A stretch of 64,000 nucleotides of DNA. Source: a bacterium 1xD8-48. Its GTDB lineage: Bacteria > Bacillota > Clostridia > Lachnospirales > Lachnospiraceae. Position numbers and translations under genes: made by a program. Location: assembly GCA_009917455.1 (NCBI GenBank), contig QZDS01000003.1:1-64000 (forward strand), in the 5' to 3' direction. The first letter of the stretch is position 1. Each line of letters opens with the position of its first letter. The notes below the pieces were generated by a model. It worked only from the letters and a program-made list of their open reading frames with translations, did not search any database and was not told where the DNA came from. Below are positions 16,110 through 24,822 of this stretch, piece after piece.

Positions 16110-17441
16110 ATGGAGCAAATCATATTCCACATTGATGTAAATTCCGCCTATCTGAGCTGGAGCTCTTTAAAAAAGCTTGAAAACGGCGACAGTATTGATT
16201 TGCGCACGATTCCCGCCATCGTAGGAGGCGACATGGAACGCCGCCACGGCGTGGTGCTTGCCAAATCCATTCCGGCAAAAAAGTATGGCGTCGTCACAGG
16301 CGAGCCCATTGTAAACGCGCTCCGAAAATGTCCTTCCCTTGTAATAGAATCCCCCGACCATGCGCTTTATAACCGGAAAAGCCGGGAACTCATGCATTTT
16401 TTGTCCGATATCTGCCCGGAAATTGAACAGCTCAGCGTAGACGAATGCTTTATGGATTTTACCCCCATAAAAAACCGCTACCCCTCCCCGGAGGAGGCTG
16501 CGGAAACCATCAAAAACCAGATACGGGACAGTTTTGGCTTTACGGTAAATATCGGGATATCCGATAAGAAGGTTCTGGCCAAAATGGCCTCCGACTTTAA
16601 AAAGCCCGACCTGGTGCATACGTTATATTCCCGGGAAATCGATAAAAAGATGTGGCCTCTTCCTGTTTCCTCCTTATATATGTGCGGCCGCTCAAGCGCA
16701 GAGGCGCTGCGGAAGCTGGAAATCAAAACCATAGGAGACCTGGCAAAAACCCGTGTGGAAATTATTGTCTCCCATTTAAAAAGCCACGGACGGCTTCTCT
16801 GGGAATACGCCAACGGAATCGATGATTCCACCGTTGCTGCCGCCCCTTCGGAAGCAAAAGGAATCGGAAACTCCATTACTCTGCCTAAAGACGTCACTGT
16901 GGAGACGGAAGCCTTTCATTATCTTTTAGCGCTTTCAGACAGTGTGGCCGGACGGCTTCGGAAGGCGGGACAGCTTGCCGGCATGATAAGCGTGGAAATC
17001 AAATACAGCAGTTTCAAAACCGCTTCCCATCAGATGACGCTGACAAATCCCACGAACATCTCGCAGGTAATTTACGACGCTTCCTGCCGATTGTTTCTGG
17101 AGCTGTGGAACGGCTCTCCCGTCCGGCTTTTAGGTGTGCGTTCTTCAAAGCTTGCGGACACGTCGGAACCCTCCCAGCTTTCTTTATTTGACCTTGGAAC
17201 GTCATCCCTGTTTTCCGCAGATTCGCCCCTTCCGTCGGACAGTGTCGCAGAATCTGTACACCTTCATCGGGCGAAAGATTCTTATGCCACGCAACGAACC
17301 TCCGGTTCTTATGCGACAAAAAACAGCCCCGCTTCTCCCTCACGGGAAAAACTGGCTGCCCTTGATAAAACCTTAGATGCCATCCGGCAAAAATATGGCA
17401 GTTCCGCCGTAGTACGGGGAAGCTTTTTAAAGGATGATTAG
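16110..17441 (+). CDS. dinB: DNA polymerase IV (Y-family translesion polymerase)
   Basis: An error-prone polymerase that copies past DNA damage. The 443-residue protein has the Y-family N-terminus HIDVNSAYLSW, the active-site SVDECFMDFT, two helix-hairpin-helix-like regions (around IKTIGDLAKT) and a little-finger domain. A beta-clamp motif QLSLF lies near residue 357. A Ser-rich tail of about 50 residues follows the motif before the conserved ALDKTLDAIRQKYG end. The ATG at 16110 has AAAGGAGA upstream, unlike the in-frame ATG at 16092. It converges with the flavin reductase gene and overlaps its stop by 4 bp. Confidence 0.95.
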   Translation: MEQIIFHIDVNSAYLSWSSLKKLENGDSIDLRTIPAIVGGDMERRHGVVLAKSIPAKKYGVVTGEPIVNALRKCPSLVIESPDHALYNRKSRELMHFLSDICPEIEQLSVDECFMDFTPIKNRYPSPEEAAETIKNQIRDSFGFTVNIGISDKKVLAKMASDFKKPDLVHTLYSREIDKKMWPLPVSSLYMCGRSSAEALRKLEIKTIGDLAKTRVEIIVSHLKSHGRLLWEYANGIDDSTVAAAPSEAKGIGNSITLPKDVTVETEAFHYLLALSDSVAGRLRKAGQLAGMISVEIKYSSFKTASHQMTLTNPTNISQVIYDASCRLFLELWNGSPVRLLGVRSSKLADTSEPSQLSLFDLGTSSLFSADSPLPSDSVAESVHLHRAKDSYATQRTSGSYATKNSPASPSREKLAALDKTLDAIRQKYGSSAVVRGSFLKDD

Positions 17442-18010
17442 ACGTTTCTCCGCTTTTTGACGCTGTAGCCAAAGGCGCCCAGCTTTTCGCCAAGAAGATA
17501 GTAGCCGCCATGGGAATAGGCAATCGGACATGATTTGTCCAGAAAAAAGCGCCCCTTTTCGTCCATATATGCCTCGTCCGCATGAACCGCAACAACATCC
17601 GCAAGATACATATCGTGGCTGCCCAGGCGGAGTGTCTGTTTTACACGGCACTCAATATTCACAGGGCTTTCCTCAAGCATCGGAACCTTCACCGCTTTTC
17701 CCGGTAAAAGGTGAAGCTTCATATCTTTAATCTTATCCGTATCCCTTCCGCTTTTTACGCCGCAGTAATCCGCGGCCCGCGCCAGCTTCCGGGTAGTCAG
17801 GTTGATAACAAACTCGCCGGTTTCTTCAATCATTCCATGGGAGTATCTCTCAGGGCGTACCGAAATAGAAACCATGGGCGGGTCGCTGCACACAGTCCCC
17901 GTCCATGCCACCGTAAATATATTCGTCTTTCCTCCGCTATCTGCCACTGTGACAAGAACCGCCGGCAGAGGATAAAGCATATTGCCCGGCTTCCAGCTCT
18001 GCTTACTCAT
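17438..18010 (-). CDS. Flavin reductase family protein (flavoredoxin-like)
   Basis: A 190-residue FMN-binding split-barrel protein. Family features are LYPLPAVLVTVAD near the N-terminus, NIFTVAWTGTVCSDPPMVSISVRPERYSH for flavin binding, and GEFVINLTT. Members reduce flavins or carry electrons in anaerobes. The precise donor and acceptor cannot be told from sequence. It lies 11 bp downstream of the coiled-coil membrane protein gene on the same strand and may be co-transcribed. A second family member occurs at 26153-26719. Confidence 0.85.
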   Translation of the reverse strand: MSKQSWKPGNMLYPLPAVLVTVADSGGKTNIFTVAWTGTVCSDPPMVSISVRPERYSHGMIEETGEFVINLTTRKLARAADYCGVKSGRDTDKIKDMKLHLLPGKAVKVPMLEESPVNIECRVKQTLRLGSHDMYLADVVAVHADEAYMDEKGRFFLDKSCPIAYSHGGYYLLGEKLGAFGYSVKKRRNV

Positions 18011-18021
18011 AAAAATCCCCT

Positions 18022-18672
18022 TTAAAATAATCCTAAAATCCGCGCAAAGGTAACCGCGATATTTGTGAGCGCAATTACCATGGTTATAATGACGCAGACA
18101 AACATTGTCTGATTTTTCCGGGCAAGATTATTCTGTCCCTCCTGCAAAAGCGCCGTCTGCTTGTCCAGTTCCTCAATCATGGACGCCTGCACGTTCCTGT
18201 AAACCTTTACGTTATCGGTATGCAGATACTCCTCCAGATTCTGGAACAGCTCCGCCACTTTCGTCTGTATATCGGCCAAATCTCTGGTAAGTTTTTCAAT
18301 ATTTTCAGGGTTTTCCTGGATTTCCGCAATTTTGGCAAGCCCCTCGCTCAATGCCTGATTGATACCGGCTATGGAACGCTCCGATGTCTCCTTGATTTTG
18401 GAAACGGACACGGATTCCACTGTCTCCAGCGTTTTATCCAGCTTTTCATTTGCCTTGGCAGTCAGCTCCTGTACGCCCTGGGCGCTCTCGATATTTTTCA
18501 GATTCAGCTTGCGCATTTCCTGAAGGCAGTCGTCGTATCTGAGCATCTGGTCTTTGAATAAAGTGAGCTGTTTTTCCAGATTTTCAAGCGCCGCCGCGTC
18601 CGCCGCCGCATTCGCCCGAATAATTTCCTGTGAATTCAATTTCTGTGAAATTTTGTCCATAAAATTATCCAT
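18022..18672 (-). CDS. Coiled-coil protein with C-terminal membrane anchor, function unknown
   Basis: A 216-residue protein that is almost wholly alpha-helical and charged, with heptad-like coiled coils across about residues 10-185 and one transmembrane helix at about 189-212 (VCVIITMVIALTNIAVTF). There is no signal peptide, so the coiled coil should lie in the cytoplasm or project from the membrane. The ATG has a GGAGG site. I do not recognise a named family. The flavin reductase gene follows at 11 bp. Confidence 0.75.
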   Translation of the reverse strand: MDNFMDKISQKLNSQEIIRANAAADAAALENLEKQLTLFKDQMLRYDDCLQEMRKLNLKNIESAQGVQELTAKANEKLDKTLETVESVSVSKIKETSERSIAGINQALSEGLAKIAEIQENPENIEKLTRDLADIQTKVAELFQNLEEYLHTDNVKVYRNVQASMIEELDKQTALLQEGQNNLARKNQTMFVCVIITMVIALTNIAVTFARILGLF

Positions 18673-18832
18673 TGTTTTCCTCCGGGTGTATGATATTGTT
18701 TCCTGTTTTTTTCTCTTTGTTTTAATATCATATCACTTCCGGCGTATTTTTACAATAAACGCTTAATTCCAATTCGAAAATAATAACGCCAATTCAGCCT
18801 GATGCGTCAATATAAATAAAGCGGCCCGGGGA

Positions 18833-18861
18833 TTGCATATGCGATAAAAGTGGCATATAAT
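18833..18861 (+). promoter_or_regulatory. Promoter of the Cys/His-rich secreted protein gene
   Basis: TTGCAT (18833-18838) and a perfect TATAAT (18856-18861) are 17 bp apart, 24 bp before the start codon and just upstream of the AGGAGG site. The leader would therefore be very short. Confidence 0.65.
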
Positions 18862-18884
18862 AAGAAGCAAAGGAGGGAAGTGAA

Positions 18885-19358
18885 ATGGTTTTAAAATCAA
18901 TACGTAATCTTGTTGCTCTGTCTCTTGCAGCAATTCTTTTCATCATACCCGGCACGCCGGTTCACGCTGCACCTGACACGGATGTGACAACAGTTGCCGG
19001 CCTGTGCGGACACCATGCGGAACATACTGCAGAATGTCTGGCAGGAACGCCGTGTTCTCATTTACATACAGAAGACTGCTACAACTTTTCTGCAAGCTGT
19101 CTCCATGTTCACACGGACGCCTGCCGTAGAAACTGTTCTCATATCTGCACCGAAACAAGCGGATGTATTACCTCACAGCTGGCCTGCTGCCACGAGCATA
19201 ACAGCGACTGCATCTACGCTGAGGGCAGCACCTGCAATTTTTCCTGCGATTCCTGCCATGCGGCAAACCAGAGCGGTCAGGGCGCGGGCTATTGCGCTCC
19301 AGTCAGACGGGGTAATCATCACGGCTCACACCATTCTGGCAGAAGACATCATTGTTAA
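18885..19358 (+). CDS. Small secreted Cys/His-rich protein, probably metal-binding
   Basis: A 157-residue protein with a Sec signal peptide (hydrophobic residues about 8-27, cleavage near HAA-AP). The mature part holds regularly spaced cysteines and histidines, with units such as CSHLHTEDCY, CLHVHTDAC, CSHICTETSGC and CCHEHNSDC, and a His-rich end (HHGSHHSGRRHHC). Such repeats occur in clostridial surface proteins and look suited to bind zinc or other soft metals outside the cell. The start has AGGAGG and a promoter lies at 18833-18861. The function is inferred from composition only. It converges with the MBL-fold gene. Confidence 0.75.
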   Translation: MVLKSIRNLVALSLAAILFIIPGTPVHAAPDTDVTTVAGLCGHHAEHTAECLAGTPCSHLHTEDCYNFSASCLHVHTDACRRNCSHICTETSGCITSQLACCHEHNSDCIYAEGSTCNFSCDSCHAANQSGQGAGYCAPVRRGNHHGSHHSGRRHHC

Positions 19359-19397
19359 GCAGCTATGCGGCGGAAGAATTTCTTCCGCCAAATTTTT

Positions 19398-20219
19398 CTA
19401 CAAAAAAATCTCGTCCCCGCTGTGGACATACACAAGCTTCTCCCCCATGCATTCCTTCATTATCTGATAGGGAATCTCACCCGTACAGTGCCCTGTGTAA
19501 AATACGGTATTTCTTTTTTGAAGCTCTGTCCCGATTTCTCTTATCACCGACACATCCTCCCTGGTATAGCCGGACTTTTTCTGCATATGAAATCCGCTTA
19601 CCACGGCGTCCGGCTCCGAGTCAAAAATTTCCCGATACCTGTCAAGAATATTTAAAATCCCGTTGTGGGCGCAGCCTGAAAGTAAAACCCGCTTACCTCC
19701 CTCGGACAGGACCAGATACTGCTCGTGTAAAAATTCGTCCTGATAATATCGTCCGTCTCTTTGCACCTTCAGCTCCCTGTTTCCCGAAGGCCATAATTTC
19801 CTCCCGCGCGCGCCGCCAAAAAGGAAAATTCCGTCATCAATTCTTTTTTCTCCATCCGTCAGCTCTGCCACGGACAGCTCCAAAATCTGCGGGTCAATTC
19901 CTATGTAACGGTAACTGCCATCCTTTTCATGGTAATACGCCTCTCCCGCCAGACGGTGCATATAGATGACAGCCCCTGAATTAATCCTGTGAAACGCCGG
20001 GATTCCTCCTGTATGGTCGTAGTGTCCATGACTTAGCGCCACCATATCCACCTGCTCCAAATCCACACCAAGCCGAGCCGCATTCCGGATAAAAGCATCA
20101 CTGGCTCCCGTATCCACTAAAATCCTGTGTTTTCCCGTTTCCACATAAAAGCTCAGTCCATGCTCAAAAAGGCAGTCCCGGCACCCCCTTGTATTTTCAA
20201 TCAGATTGATAATTCTCAT
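19398..20219 (-). CDS. MBL-fold metallo-hydrolase (MptA/dihydropteroate-synthase-like group)
   Basis: A 273-residue metallo-beta-lactamase-fold protein. The metal site SHGHYDHTGG is intact, further ligands occur in LSGCAHNGI and near GHCTGE, and DTGASDAF precedes them. This layout (GCxHxG, then FTGHCTG) is that of the subgroup often annotated as ribofuranosylaminobenzene-phosphate-synthase-like, whose substrate is unknown in bacteria. It is predicted cytoplasmic. It stands between convergent and same-strand neighbours with no clear operon partner; the MATE exporter lies 48 bp upstream. Confidence 0.85.
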   Translation of the reverse strand: MRIINLIENTRGCRDCLFEHGLSFYVETGKHRILVDTGASDAFIRNAARLGVDLEQVDMVALSHGHYDHTGGIPAFHRINSGAVIYMHRLAGEAYYHEKDGSYRYIGIDPQILELSVAELTDGEKRIDDGIFLFGGARGRKLWPSGNRELKVQRDGRYYQDEFLHEQYLVLSEGGKRVLLSGCAHNGILNILDRYREIFDSEPDAVVSGFHMQKKSGYTREDVSVIREIGTELQKRNTVFYTGHCTGEIPYQIMKECMGEKLVYVHSGDEIFL

Positions 20220-20267
20220 CCTTCCCCCGCTTTCTTTGGTTGTCAGTTGTCCCTGGCAGGGCTCCCC

Positions 20268-21632
20268 CTATGCTCCTGCCGTCTTAACTCCCTGATTTTT
20301 AAGCCTGCGGACACAGTAATAGTAGCTCACGCCCAGAACCAAATCCGCGCCGAGCCACGCCGCAATTTCCGCATAAAAGATTCCCTGCTGCCCCATCAGC
20401 CTGGGAAGAAGCCGCGCTGCGGCGGTACGCATACAAAACTCCGCCAGACCGGAGAGCATAGGGAGCACCGTATTTCCCATTCCCTGAATACAGGAGCGGG
20501 TCACATGCAGATAATATAAAACCGGCAGACAGACGCTCATGATAAACAGGTAGCGGTAGGCGATGGCAAGGGTGGTTTCCACCGTCTTTGCCTCCCCTGA
20601 AATGAAGCAGAGCAGTATTGCCCTTCCGCCTGAAACCATCACGGCGGCAATCACAAGAGACGTTGCCATGGCAATTGCCATCGCAGAACGATATCCGGTG
20701 CGGACCCGCTGCGTCTCGCCTGCCCCCAGATTCTGCCCTGTGTAGGTTGTCATGGCAAAGCCGTAGGAGGTGGCCGCCACTTCCAGCATGCCGTACAGCT
20801 TATTGGTGGCGGTAAAGCCTGCAATAAATTCCACGCCGAATCCGTTAATCACAAACTGTACAATCATACCGCCCACCGAAATCACCGCGTTCTGGAAGGC
20901 CATGGGCATTCCCAGATTCAACAGCCGCAGCTGCAGCGCTCCTGACAGGGTGCAGTCCTCGCGGTTAAATTTCAGCATTTCAATTCTGATAATTTTAACA
21001 AAGCAAAATACACCGGAACAGAGCTGTGCAATTACCGTTGCCGCAGCCGCTCCGAACACACCCATATGCAGCACAGGGACAAACAGCAAATCCAAAACAA
21101 CATTTAATATAGAAGCAAAAACCATGGCATACAAAGGAGTCTTGCCGTCCCCCAAAGAGCGGAGCACCCCTGCAAAGAGATTGTATGCCATAACTACCGG
21201 TATCCCCCAGAACATCGTCCGTATATAAAGCGAGGCCTCCGCAAAAACCGCATCCGGCGTATTGAGCACGCCAAGCAGCCACTTTGCCAGAACCTGCCCG
21301 GCTGCAAGAAGTACAAAGGCGCTTATCGCCGCCAGAAAAGCCGAATTTACAATCACGTTGCGCAGCCTTTTGTAATCCCTTGCGCCGAACTCATGAGCCA
21401 TCTGTATGGAAAATCCCTGAGTAAATCCCTGGATAATGCCCTGAATCATCCAGATAATCCATTCCGCCGCCCCCACGGCCGCGATTGCGGAAACCCCAAG
21501 CACCTGCCCTACAATGGCAGCGTCCGCAATTGTATAGAACTGCTGAAACAAATTTCCTATCATTAACGGCAGCGCAAAAGAAATAATTAATTTCCCCGGC
21601 GAGCCGTCTGTCATACTGCGCACTGATGACAT
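20268..21632 (-). CDS. MATE family multidrug/cation exporter
   Basis: A 454-residue membrane protein with about 12 hydrophobic segments and the MATE pattern: an N-terminal LIISFALPLMIGNLFQQFYTIAD region, then VGAAEWI, and the half-repeat at MPMAFQNAVISVGGM. MATE proteins export drugs or metabolites in exchange for sodium or protons. The substrate cannot be told. The MBL-fold gene follows 48 bp downstream on the same strand. The region upstream (21633-21780) is AT-rich and probably holds its promoter, but I could not fix the boxes. Confidence 0.92.
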   Translation of the reverse strand: MSSVRSMTDGSPGKLIISFALPLMIGNLFQQFYTIADAAIVGQVLGVSAIAAVGAAEWIIWMIQGIIQGFTQGFSIQMAHEFGARDYKRLRNVIVNSAFLAAISAFVLLAAGQVLAKWLLGVLNTPDAVFAEASLYIRTMFWGIPVVMAYNLFAGVLRSLGDGKTPLYAMVFASILNVVLDLLFVPVLHMGVFGAAAATVIAQLCSGVFCFVKIIRIEMLKFNREDCTLSGALQLRLLNLGMPMAFQNAVISVGGMIVQFVINGFGVEFIAGFTATNKLYGMLEVAATSYGFAMTTYTGQNLGAGETQRVRTGYRSAMAIAMATSLVIAAVMVSGGRAILLCFISGEAKTVETTLAIAYRYLFIMSVCLPVLYYLHVTRSCIQGMGNTVLPMLSGLAEFCMRTAAARLLPRLMGQQGIFYAEIAAWLGADLVLGVSYYYCVRRLKNQGVKTAGA

Positions 21633-21900
21633 TGTAAAGACCTCCGTTTCTCATTTATGCATTTTGCATATTTTACCAGACATTTAATTTTATATATTGT
21701 AATAATTAACGATATATTTACATAGTGTTCATAATTTATTCACATTCATGTTGTACACTATATTTAAATCAAACAAGAGACAACGTAATGTTTTCATTAC
21801 ACGCATAGATAAATTTTTTCATAATAGCCCAGGTGCAGCAATGTGCCTGGGCACTCCTCATTTTATCATGAAAATCCCGGATATTGAATGAGAACCCCGG

Positions 21901-22374
21901 TCAGGCAATCATCAGCTTGCAAACGTCTATCCAGCCCGCAGCCCCGGAATATTTTTCAAGCTCGGGAATCGTAAGTTCTATTGCGCTGTTTCCGCTTCCG
22001 CAAGCCGGAAAAACTGTCTCGAACCGTTTCAGCGATTCGTCAAGATATACCTCCACACCCTCGTTTACCGCAAAAGGGCACACTCCGCCTACGGCATGTC
22101 CCACCAGCACCTCAGCTTCCTGCGGCGACAGCATTTTTGCCTTTTTGCCGAACTGCGCCTTATATTTGGAATTGTCAATTTTCACGTCCCCGGCAGCCAC
22201 CACAAGTACTGCGTGGTCTTCCACCATGAAAGAGAGCGTCTTTGCTATCCTCTGCGGTTCGCAGTTAAGCGCGGCGGCGGCAAGCTCCACTGTAGCGCTG
22301 GATTCGTCAAGCTCGCGTACACGCCCCTCCATTCCGTATTCTCTGAAATAGGCTCTTACTCTTTCTATTGCCAT
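21901..22374 (-). CDS. YbaK/EbsC-type aminoacyl-tRNA deacylase
   Basis: A 157-residue protein of the YbaK/ProX family, which hydrolyses mischarged aminoacyl-tRNAs such as Cys-tRNA(Pro). Features include AKTLSFMVEDHAVLVVAAGD with the conserved lysine, DNSKYKAQFG and VGHAVGGVCPFAV with the GGVxPF motif. The ATG at 22374 has AAAGGAGG at a spacing of 8; the longer in-frame reading to 22497 runs through a GC-rich repeat and is rejected. It stands alone on the minus strand behind the alarmone synthetase. Confidence 0.9.
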   Translation of the reverse strand: MAIERVRAYFREYGMEGRVRELDESSATVELAAAALNCEPQRIAKTLSFMVEDHAVLVVAAGDVKIDNSKYKAQFGKKAKMLSPQEAEVLVGHAVGGVCPFAVNEGVEVYLDESLKRFETVFPACGSGNSAIELTIPELEKYSGAAGWIDVCKLMIA

Positions 22375-22393
22375 CTTCTTTTCCTCCTTTGAT

Positions 22394-22506
22394 ATCTTCC
22401 GCGCACCCGCGCCTGGCTCGTTGCTCGCGCCGCTCGGCTTCGCCTCGCTGTCGCGGCATTCGTCAGATGCGTGTGCAGGCGCCCGCGCCTGACTCATTGC
22501 TCGCGC
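22394..22506. repeat. GC-rich repeat region with two near-identical copies of a GCGCCTG-CTC-TTGCTCGCGC unit
   Basis: Two units, at about 22408-22430 and 22484-22506, match except for two bases (GGCTCGT versus GACTCAT) and flank a GC-rich core. The region is much richer in GC than its surroundings. The second unit shares AATGAGTCAGGCG (minus strand) with the metK leader near 12620-12635. This looks like a small interspersed repeat rather than coding DNA. Confidence 0.55.
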
Positions 22507-22532
22507 AAAAAAACAGCCGACAGCCGTCGGCT
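22507..22532 (-). terminator. Terminator overlapping the end of the alarmone synthetase gene
   Basis: AGCCGAC (22515-22521) and GTCGGCT (22526-22532) form a 7-bp stem with a 4-base loop. On the minus strand the stem is followed by TGTTTTTTTG. The stem includes the stop codon of the upstream gene. Confidence 0.85.
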
Positions 22533-23172
22533 ATTTTTGATTTTTACTGATACTCAATACCTCTTCGTTTAAGGACAGCATCTTCGCGTCCAGTTCAGAT
22601 ACCATTTTGGCGCATTCAATCAGTTCTTTTTCAATATGTACCGGAACCATTCCTTCGAATTTATAATTGATTTTATGCTCCAGGCTCGCCCAGAAATCCA
22701 TGGCGACGGTACGTATCTGTATTTCTACCTTTGTCTCCTCAATTCTGTCGGATAAATATACAGGTATTGTCACCAGCATGTGATAACTCTTATATCCGCT
22801 GGCTTTGGGATTGATAATGTAATCCTTGACGCCAATCACCTTGATATCATCCTGATTCGTAATCATTTCCGCAATCTGATAAATATCGGAGGTAAAGGAA
22901 CAGATTACTCTGACGCCCGCAATGTCATTTACGTACCTGACCATATTTTGAATGGTGGACTCGTGGCCGTGCTTTTTTAACTTTTTGACAATACTTTCAG
23001 AGGTTTTGAGCCGGGATTTAATATGCTCAATGGGATTGTACCTGTGTACATGCTGGAATTCATCGTTCAGGATTTCCATTTTTGTCAGAATCTGCTTCAG
23101 CGCAGACCGGTAAATCAGAATGACCTCCTCCCAGCTTCCCACGTCGCTGTCCCGTTCATCGCATAATTCCAT
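22531..23172 (-). CDS. Small alarmone synthetase, (p)ppGpp synthetase of the SasB/YjbM type
   Basis: A 213-residue protein holding only the RelA/SpoT synthetase domain, with no hydrolase, TGS or ACT domains. Conserved stretches are RYVNDIAGVRVICSF, NPKASGYKSYHML (substrate-binding loop) and VEIQIRTVAMDFWASLEHKINYK. It transfers pyrophosphate from ATP to GDP or GTP to make stringent-response signals, usually under transcriptional control. A C-terminal helix likely serves oligomer formation. A terminator overlaps its stop codon, so it is probably transcribed alone. Confidence 0.92.
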   Translation of the reverse strand: MELCDERDSDVGSWEEVILIYRSALKQILTKMEILNDEFQHVHRYNPIEHIKSRLKTSESIVKKLKKHGHESTIQNMVRYVNDIAGVRVICSFTSDIYQIAEMITNQDDIKVIGVKDYIINPKASGYKSYHMLVTIPVYLSDRIEETKVEIQIRTVAMDFWASLEHKINYKFEGMVPVHIEKELIECAKMVSELDAKMLSLNEEVLSISKNQK

Positions 23173-23497
23173 TTTGTCACCCGCCTTGCCGCGTCCAGTA
23201 TATTTTTATCCGCTTTTGAAACAGAGTTCGGAAAAATACTTTTCTCTCTCCCTGCTTCTTTTTATATTTTACCATACTTTTGAATAATAATGTATATTAT
23301 CCATGAAATATTTTATATTTCATGGATATCTTTTATCGGACACGGTCCTTAAAAGTCTATGTTAAATATCCGATTTTATTACTGCTTTTTTATTTTCCGT
23401 ATGATATGATGATTCCATGCCAGAATCACAAAAATAAGCGCAGGCACACCGGTGTTGTACCTGCCGGGAAAAATACAGGAAGGCTGAGGTTCGATTT
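23173..23497. other. Non-coding stretch with a 13-bp perfect inverted repeat (23299-23327)
   Basis: About 325 bp without a supported gene, AT-rich. ATCCATGAAATAT (23299-23311) is repeated in inverse at 23315-23327 around TTT, giving a perfect hairpin or operator. It is followed by ATCTTTTATC, so it could be a terminator on the plus strand, but it lies between divergently transcribed genes, which makes a regulatory site about as likely. Confidence 0.45.
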
Positions 23498-23764
23498 ATG
23501 TTCAGAATGTGGGCAAAAATTTTTAAGGATAATCGTTTAATAGCAGATACCGTCATTTGCAACGACCGGGAGGATACCCGCACGCACAAGGTCTTTCAGG
23601 CCCTGGACGAAATTTGTTATGAATTTGATTTGGGAAAGCCAATCTGGCTCGACGCTACCATTGCGGAGTTTAAACGGCACGACAAGGCGCGTTTTACTCA
23701 GGACAACTTTATTGAAACCGTTGATTTTGATTATCTGGAAATCCATGTGATTGAGGAGGACTGA
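23498..23764 (+). CDS. Small conserved-looking cytoplasmic protein of unknown function
   Basis: An 88-residue soluble acidic protein (RMWAKIFKDNRLIADTVIC near the start, EFDLGKPIWLDATIAEFK in the middle). There is no signal peptide or membrane segment. The start has a moderate GAGG-type site. Coding character is good: it begins and ends cleanly and no larger frame competes. I do not recognise a family with certainty. It stands alone between the alarmone synthetase (divergent) and the hemolysin-III gene. Confidence 0.65.
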   Translation: MFRMWAKIFKDNRLIADTVICNDREDTRTHKVFQALDEICYEFDLGKPIWLDATIAEFKRHDKARFTQDNFIETVDFDYLEIHVIEED

Positions 23765-23854
23765 CCGGGCTGTTTTTATGATTCGTCACAGACGGCCCGG
23801 TCTTTCCCCTTACGCCAGACAGCATATTAACTTTTAAAATTTGTATAAATTCGG

Positions 23855-23900
23855 TTGACACATGTAACAATACGTAGTAGTATCATAATATATTACATGT
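23855..23900 (+). promoter_or_regulatory. Promoter with an overlapping inverted repeat upstream of the hemolysin-III gene
   Basis: TTGACA (23855-23860) and TAGTAT (23878-23883) are 17 bp apart. ACATGTAA (23860-23867) is repeated in inverse as TTACATGT (23893-23900), so the core promoter lies between the two half-sites. This looks like a repressor operator. No regulator gene is adjacent. Confidence 0.55.
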
Positions 23901-23951
23901 AGTATTGAAAACTACTTATTGCGTATTCAACATATTCAGGAGGTGTCATTT

Positions 23952-24602
23952 ATGCAAATTACTATACGGGAGCCGGGCAGCGCAATCACACACTTTATCG
24001 GGATGATGATGGCCGTCTTTGCGGCAGCCCCCCTTTTAATTAAATCCGCCCTTTCTTCCGGCGGCAAAACGCTGCTGGCTTTAAGTATTTTCTGTATCAG
24101 CATGATACTGCTTTACGGTGCCAGCGCAACCTATCACTCGCTGAATATCACGGGAAAAGCCCTGCGTGTTTTCCGCAAGCTGGACCACATGATGATTTTT
24201 GTGCTAATTGCCGGCTCCTACACGCCGGTTTGCCTGATTATCCTCGGCGGGCGGACAGGATATACGCTTCTTGCAGCGGTATGGGGAATCGCGCTTCTTG
24301 GCATGACCCTGAAAGCCTGCTGGATTACCTGTCCGAAATGGTTTTCCTCCGTAATTTATATTGCCATGGGATGGGCCTGCGTTGCCGTGTTCGGCCCCTT
24401 ATGGCAGATTTTGCCCCATGCGGCTTTCGGCTGGCTCCTTGCAGGCGGGGTTATCTATACCGCAGGCGGCGTAATCTACGCCTTAAAACTTCCCCTTTTT
24501 AATAAAAAACATGAATTTTTTGGCTCCCATGAAATTTTCCACCTGTTCGTCATGGGCGGAAGCATCTGTCACTTTATTTTTATGTACCTGTATGTGGCCT
24601 GA
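23952..24602 (+). CDS. Hemolysin III family (PAQR/YqfA-like) membrane protein
   Basis: A 216-residue protein with seven predicted membrane helices and the family's conserved positions: GSAITHFIGM at the start, GASATYHS, RKLDHMMIFVLIAGSYTPV and the C-terminal SHEIFHLFVMGGSICHF with its histidines. The family is related to eukaryotic PAQR receptors and holds a metal site in the membrane. The true bacterial role is unclear. The ATG at 23952 has AGGAGG at a spacing of 8 and is preferred over the in-frame start at 23919. A promoter with an operator-like repeat lies upstream. Confidence 0.93.
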   Translation: MQITIREPGSAITHFIGMMMAVFAAAPLLIKSALSSGGKTLLALSIFCISMILLYGASATYHSLNITGKALRVFRKLDHMMIFVLIAGSYTPVCLIILGGRTGYTLLAAVWGIALLGMTLKACWITCPKWFSSVIYIAMGWACVAVFGPLWQILPHAAFGWLLAGGVIYTAGGVIYALKLPLFNKKHEFFGSHEIFHLFVMGGSICHFIFMYLYVA

Positions 24603-24611
24603 TTCTGTAAT

Positions 24612-24647
24612 CCGGGCTTTTGCCGGAAATATCCGCAAAAGACCCGG
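24612..24647 (+). terminator. Stem-loop after the hemolysin-III gene
   Basis: CCGGGCTTTTGC (24612-24623) pairs with GCAAAAGACCCGG (24635-24647) with one mismatch, 10 bp after the stop codon. There is no strong T run behind it, so it is only a candidate terminator. Confidence 0.5.
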
Positions 24648-24822
24648 GAACTGAATTTTCGGGAACCGCTCAGGAAACTGCGGCCGGAAACCACATGCAT
24701 ACACAGCATCCCTCTTCTTTCCGACACGCCTTCAGATATATCCGGCAGCCTCCCGGATTGTGGCGGATGCTGTTGTTTAAAGATTCCTCACGGCCCGGTT
24801 AATCTGCGCCGCAAATGGTCTG

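Noticed and set aside
22375..22497. N-terminal extension of the YbaK-like protein
   Set aside because: It reads through a GC-rich repeat, and a strong ribosome-binding site marks the start at 22374.
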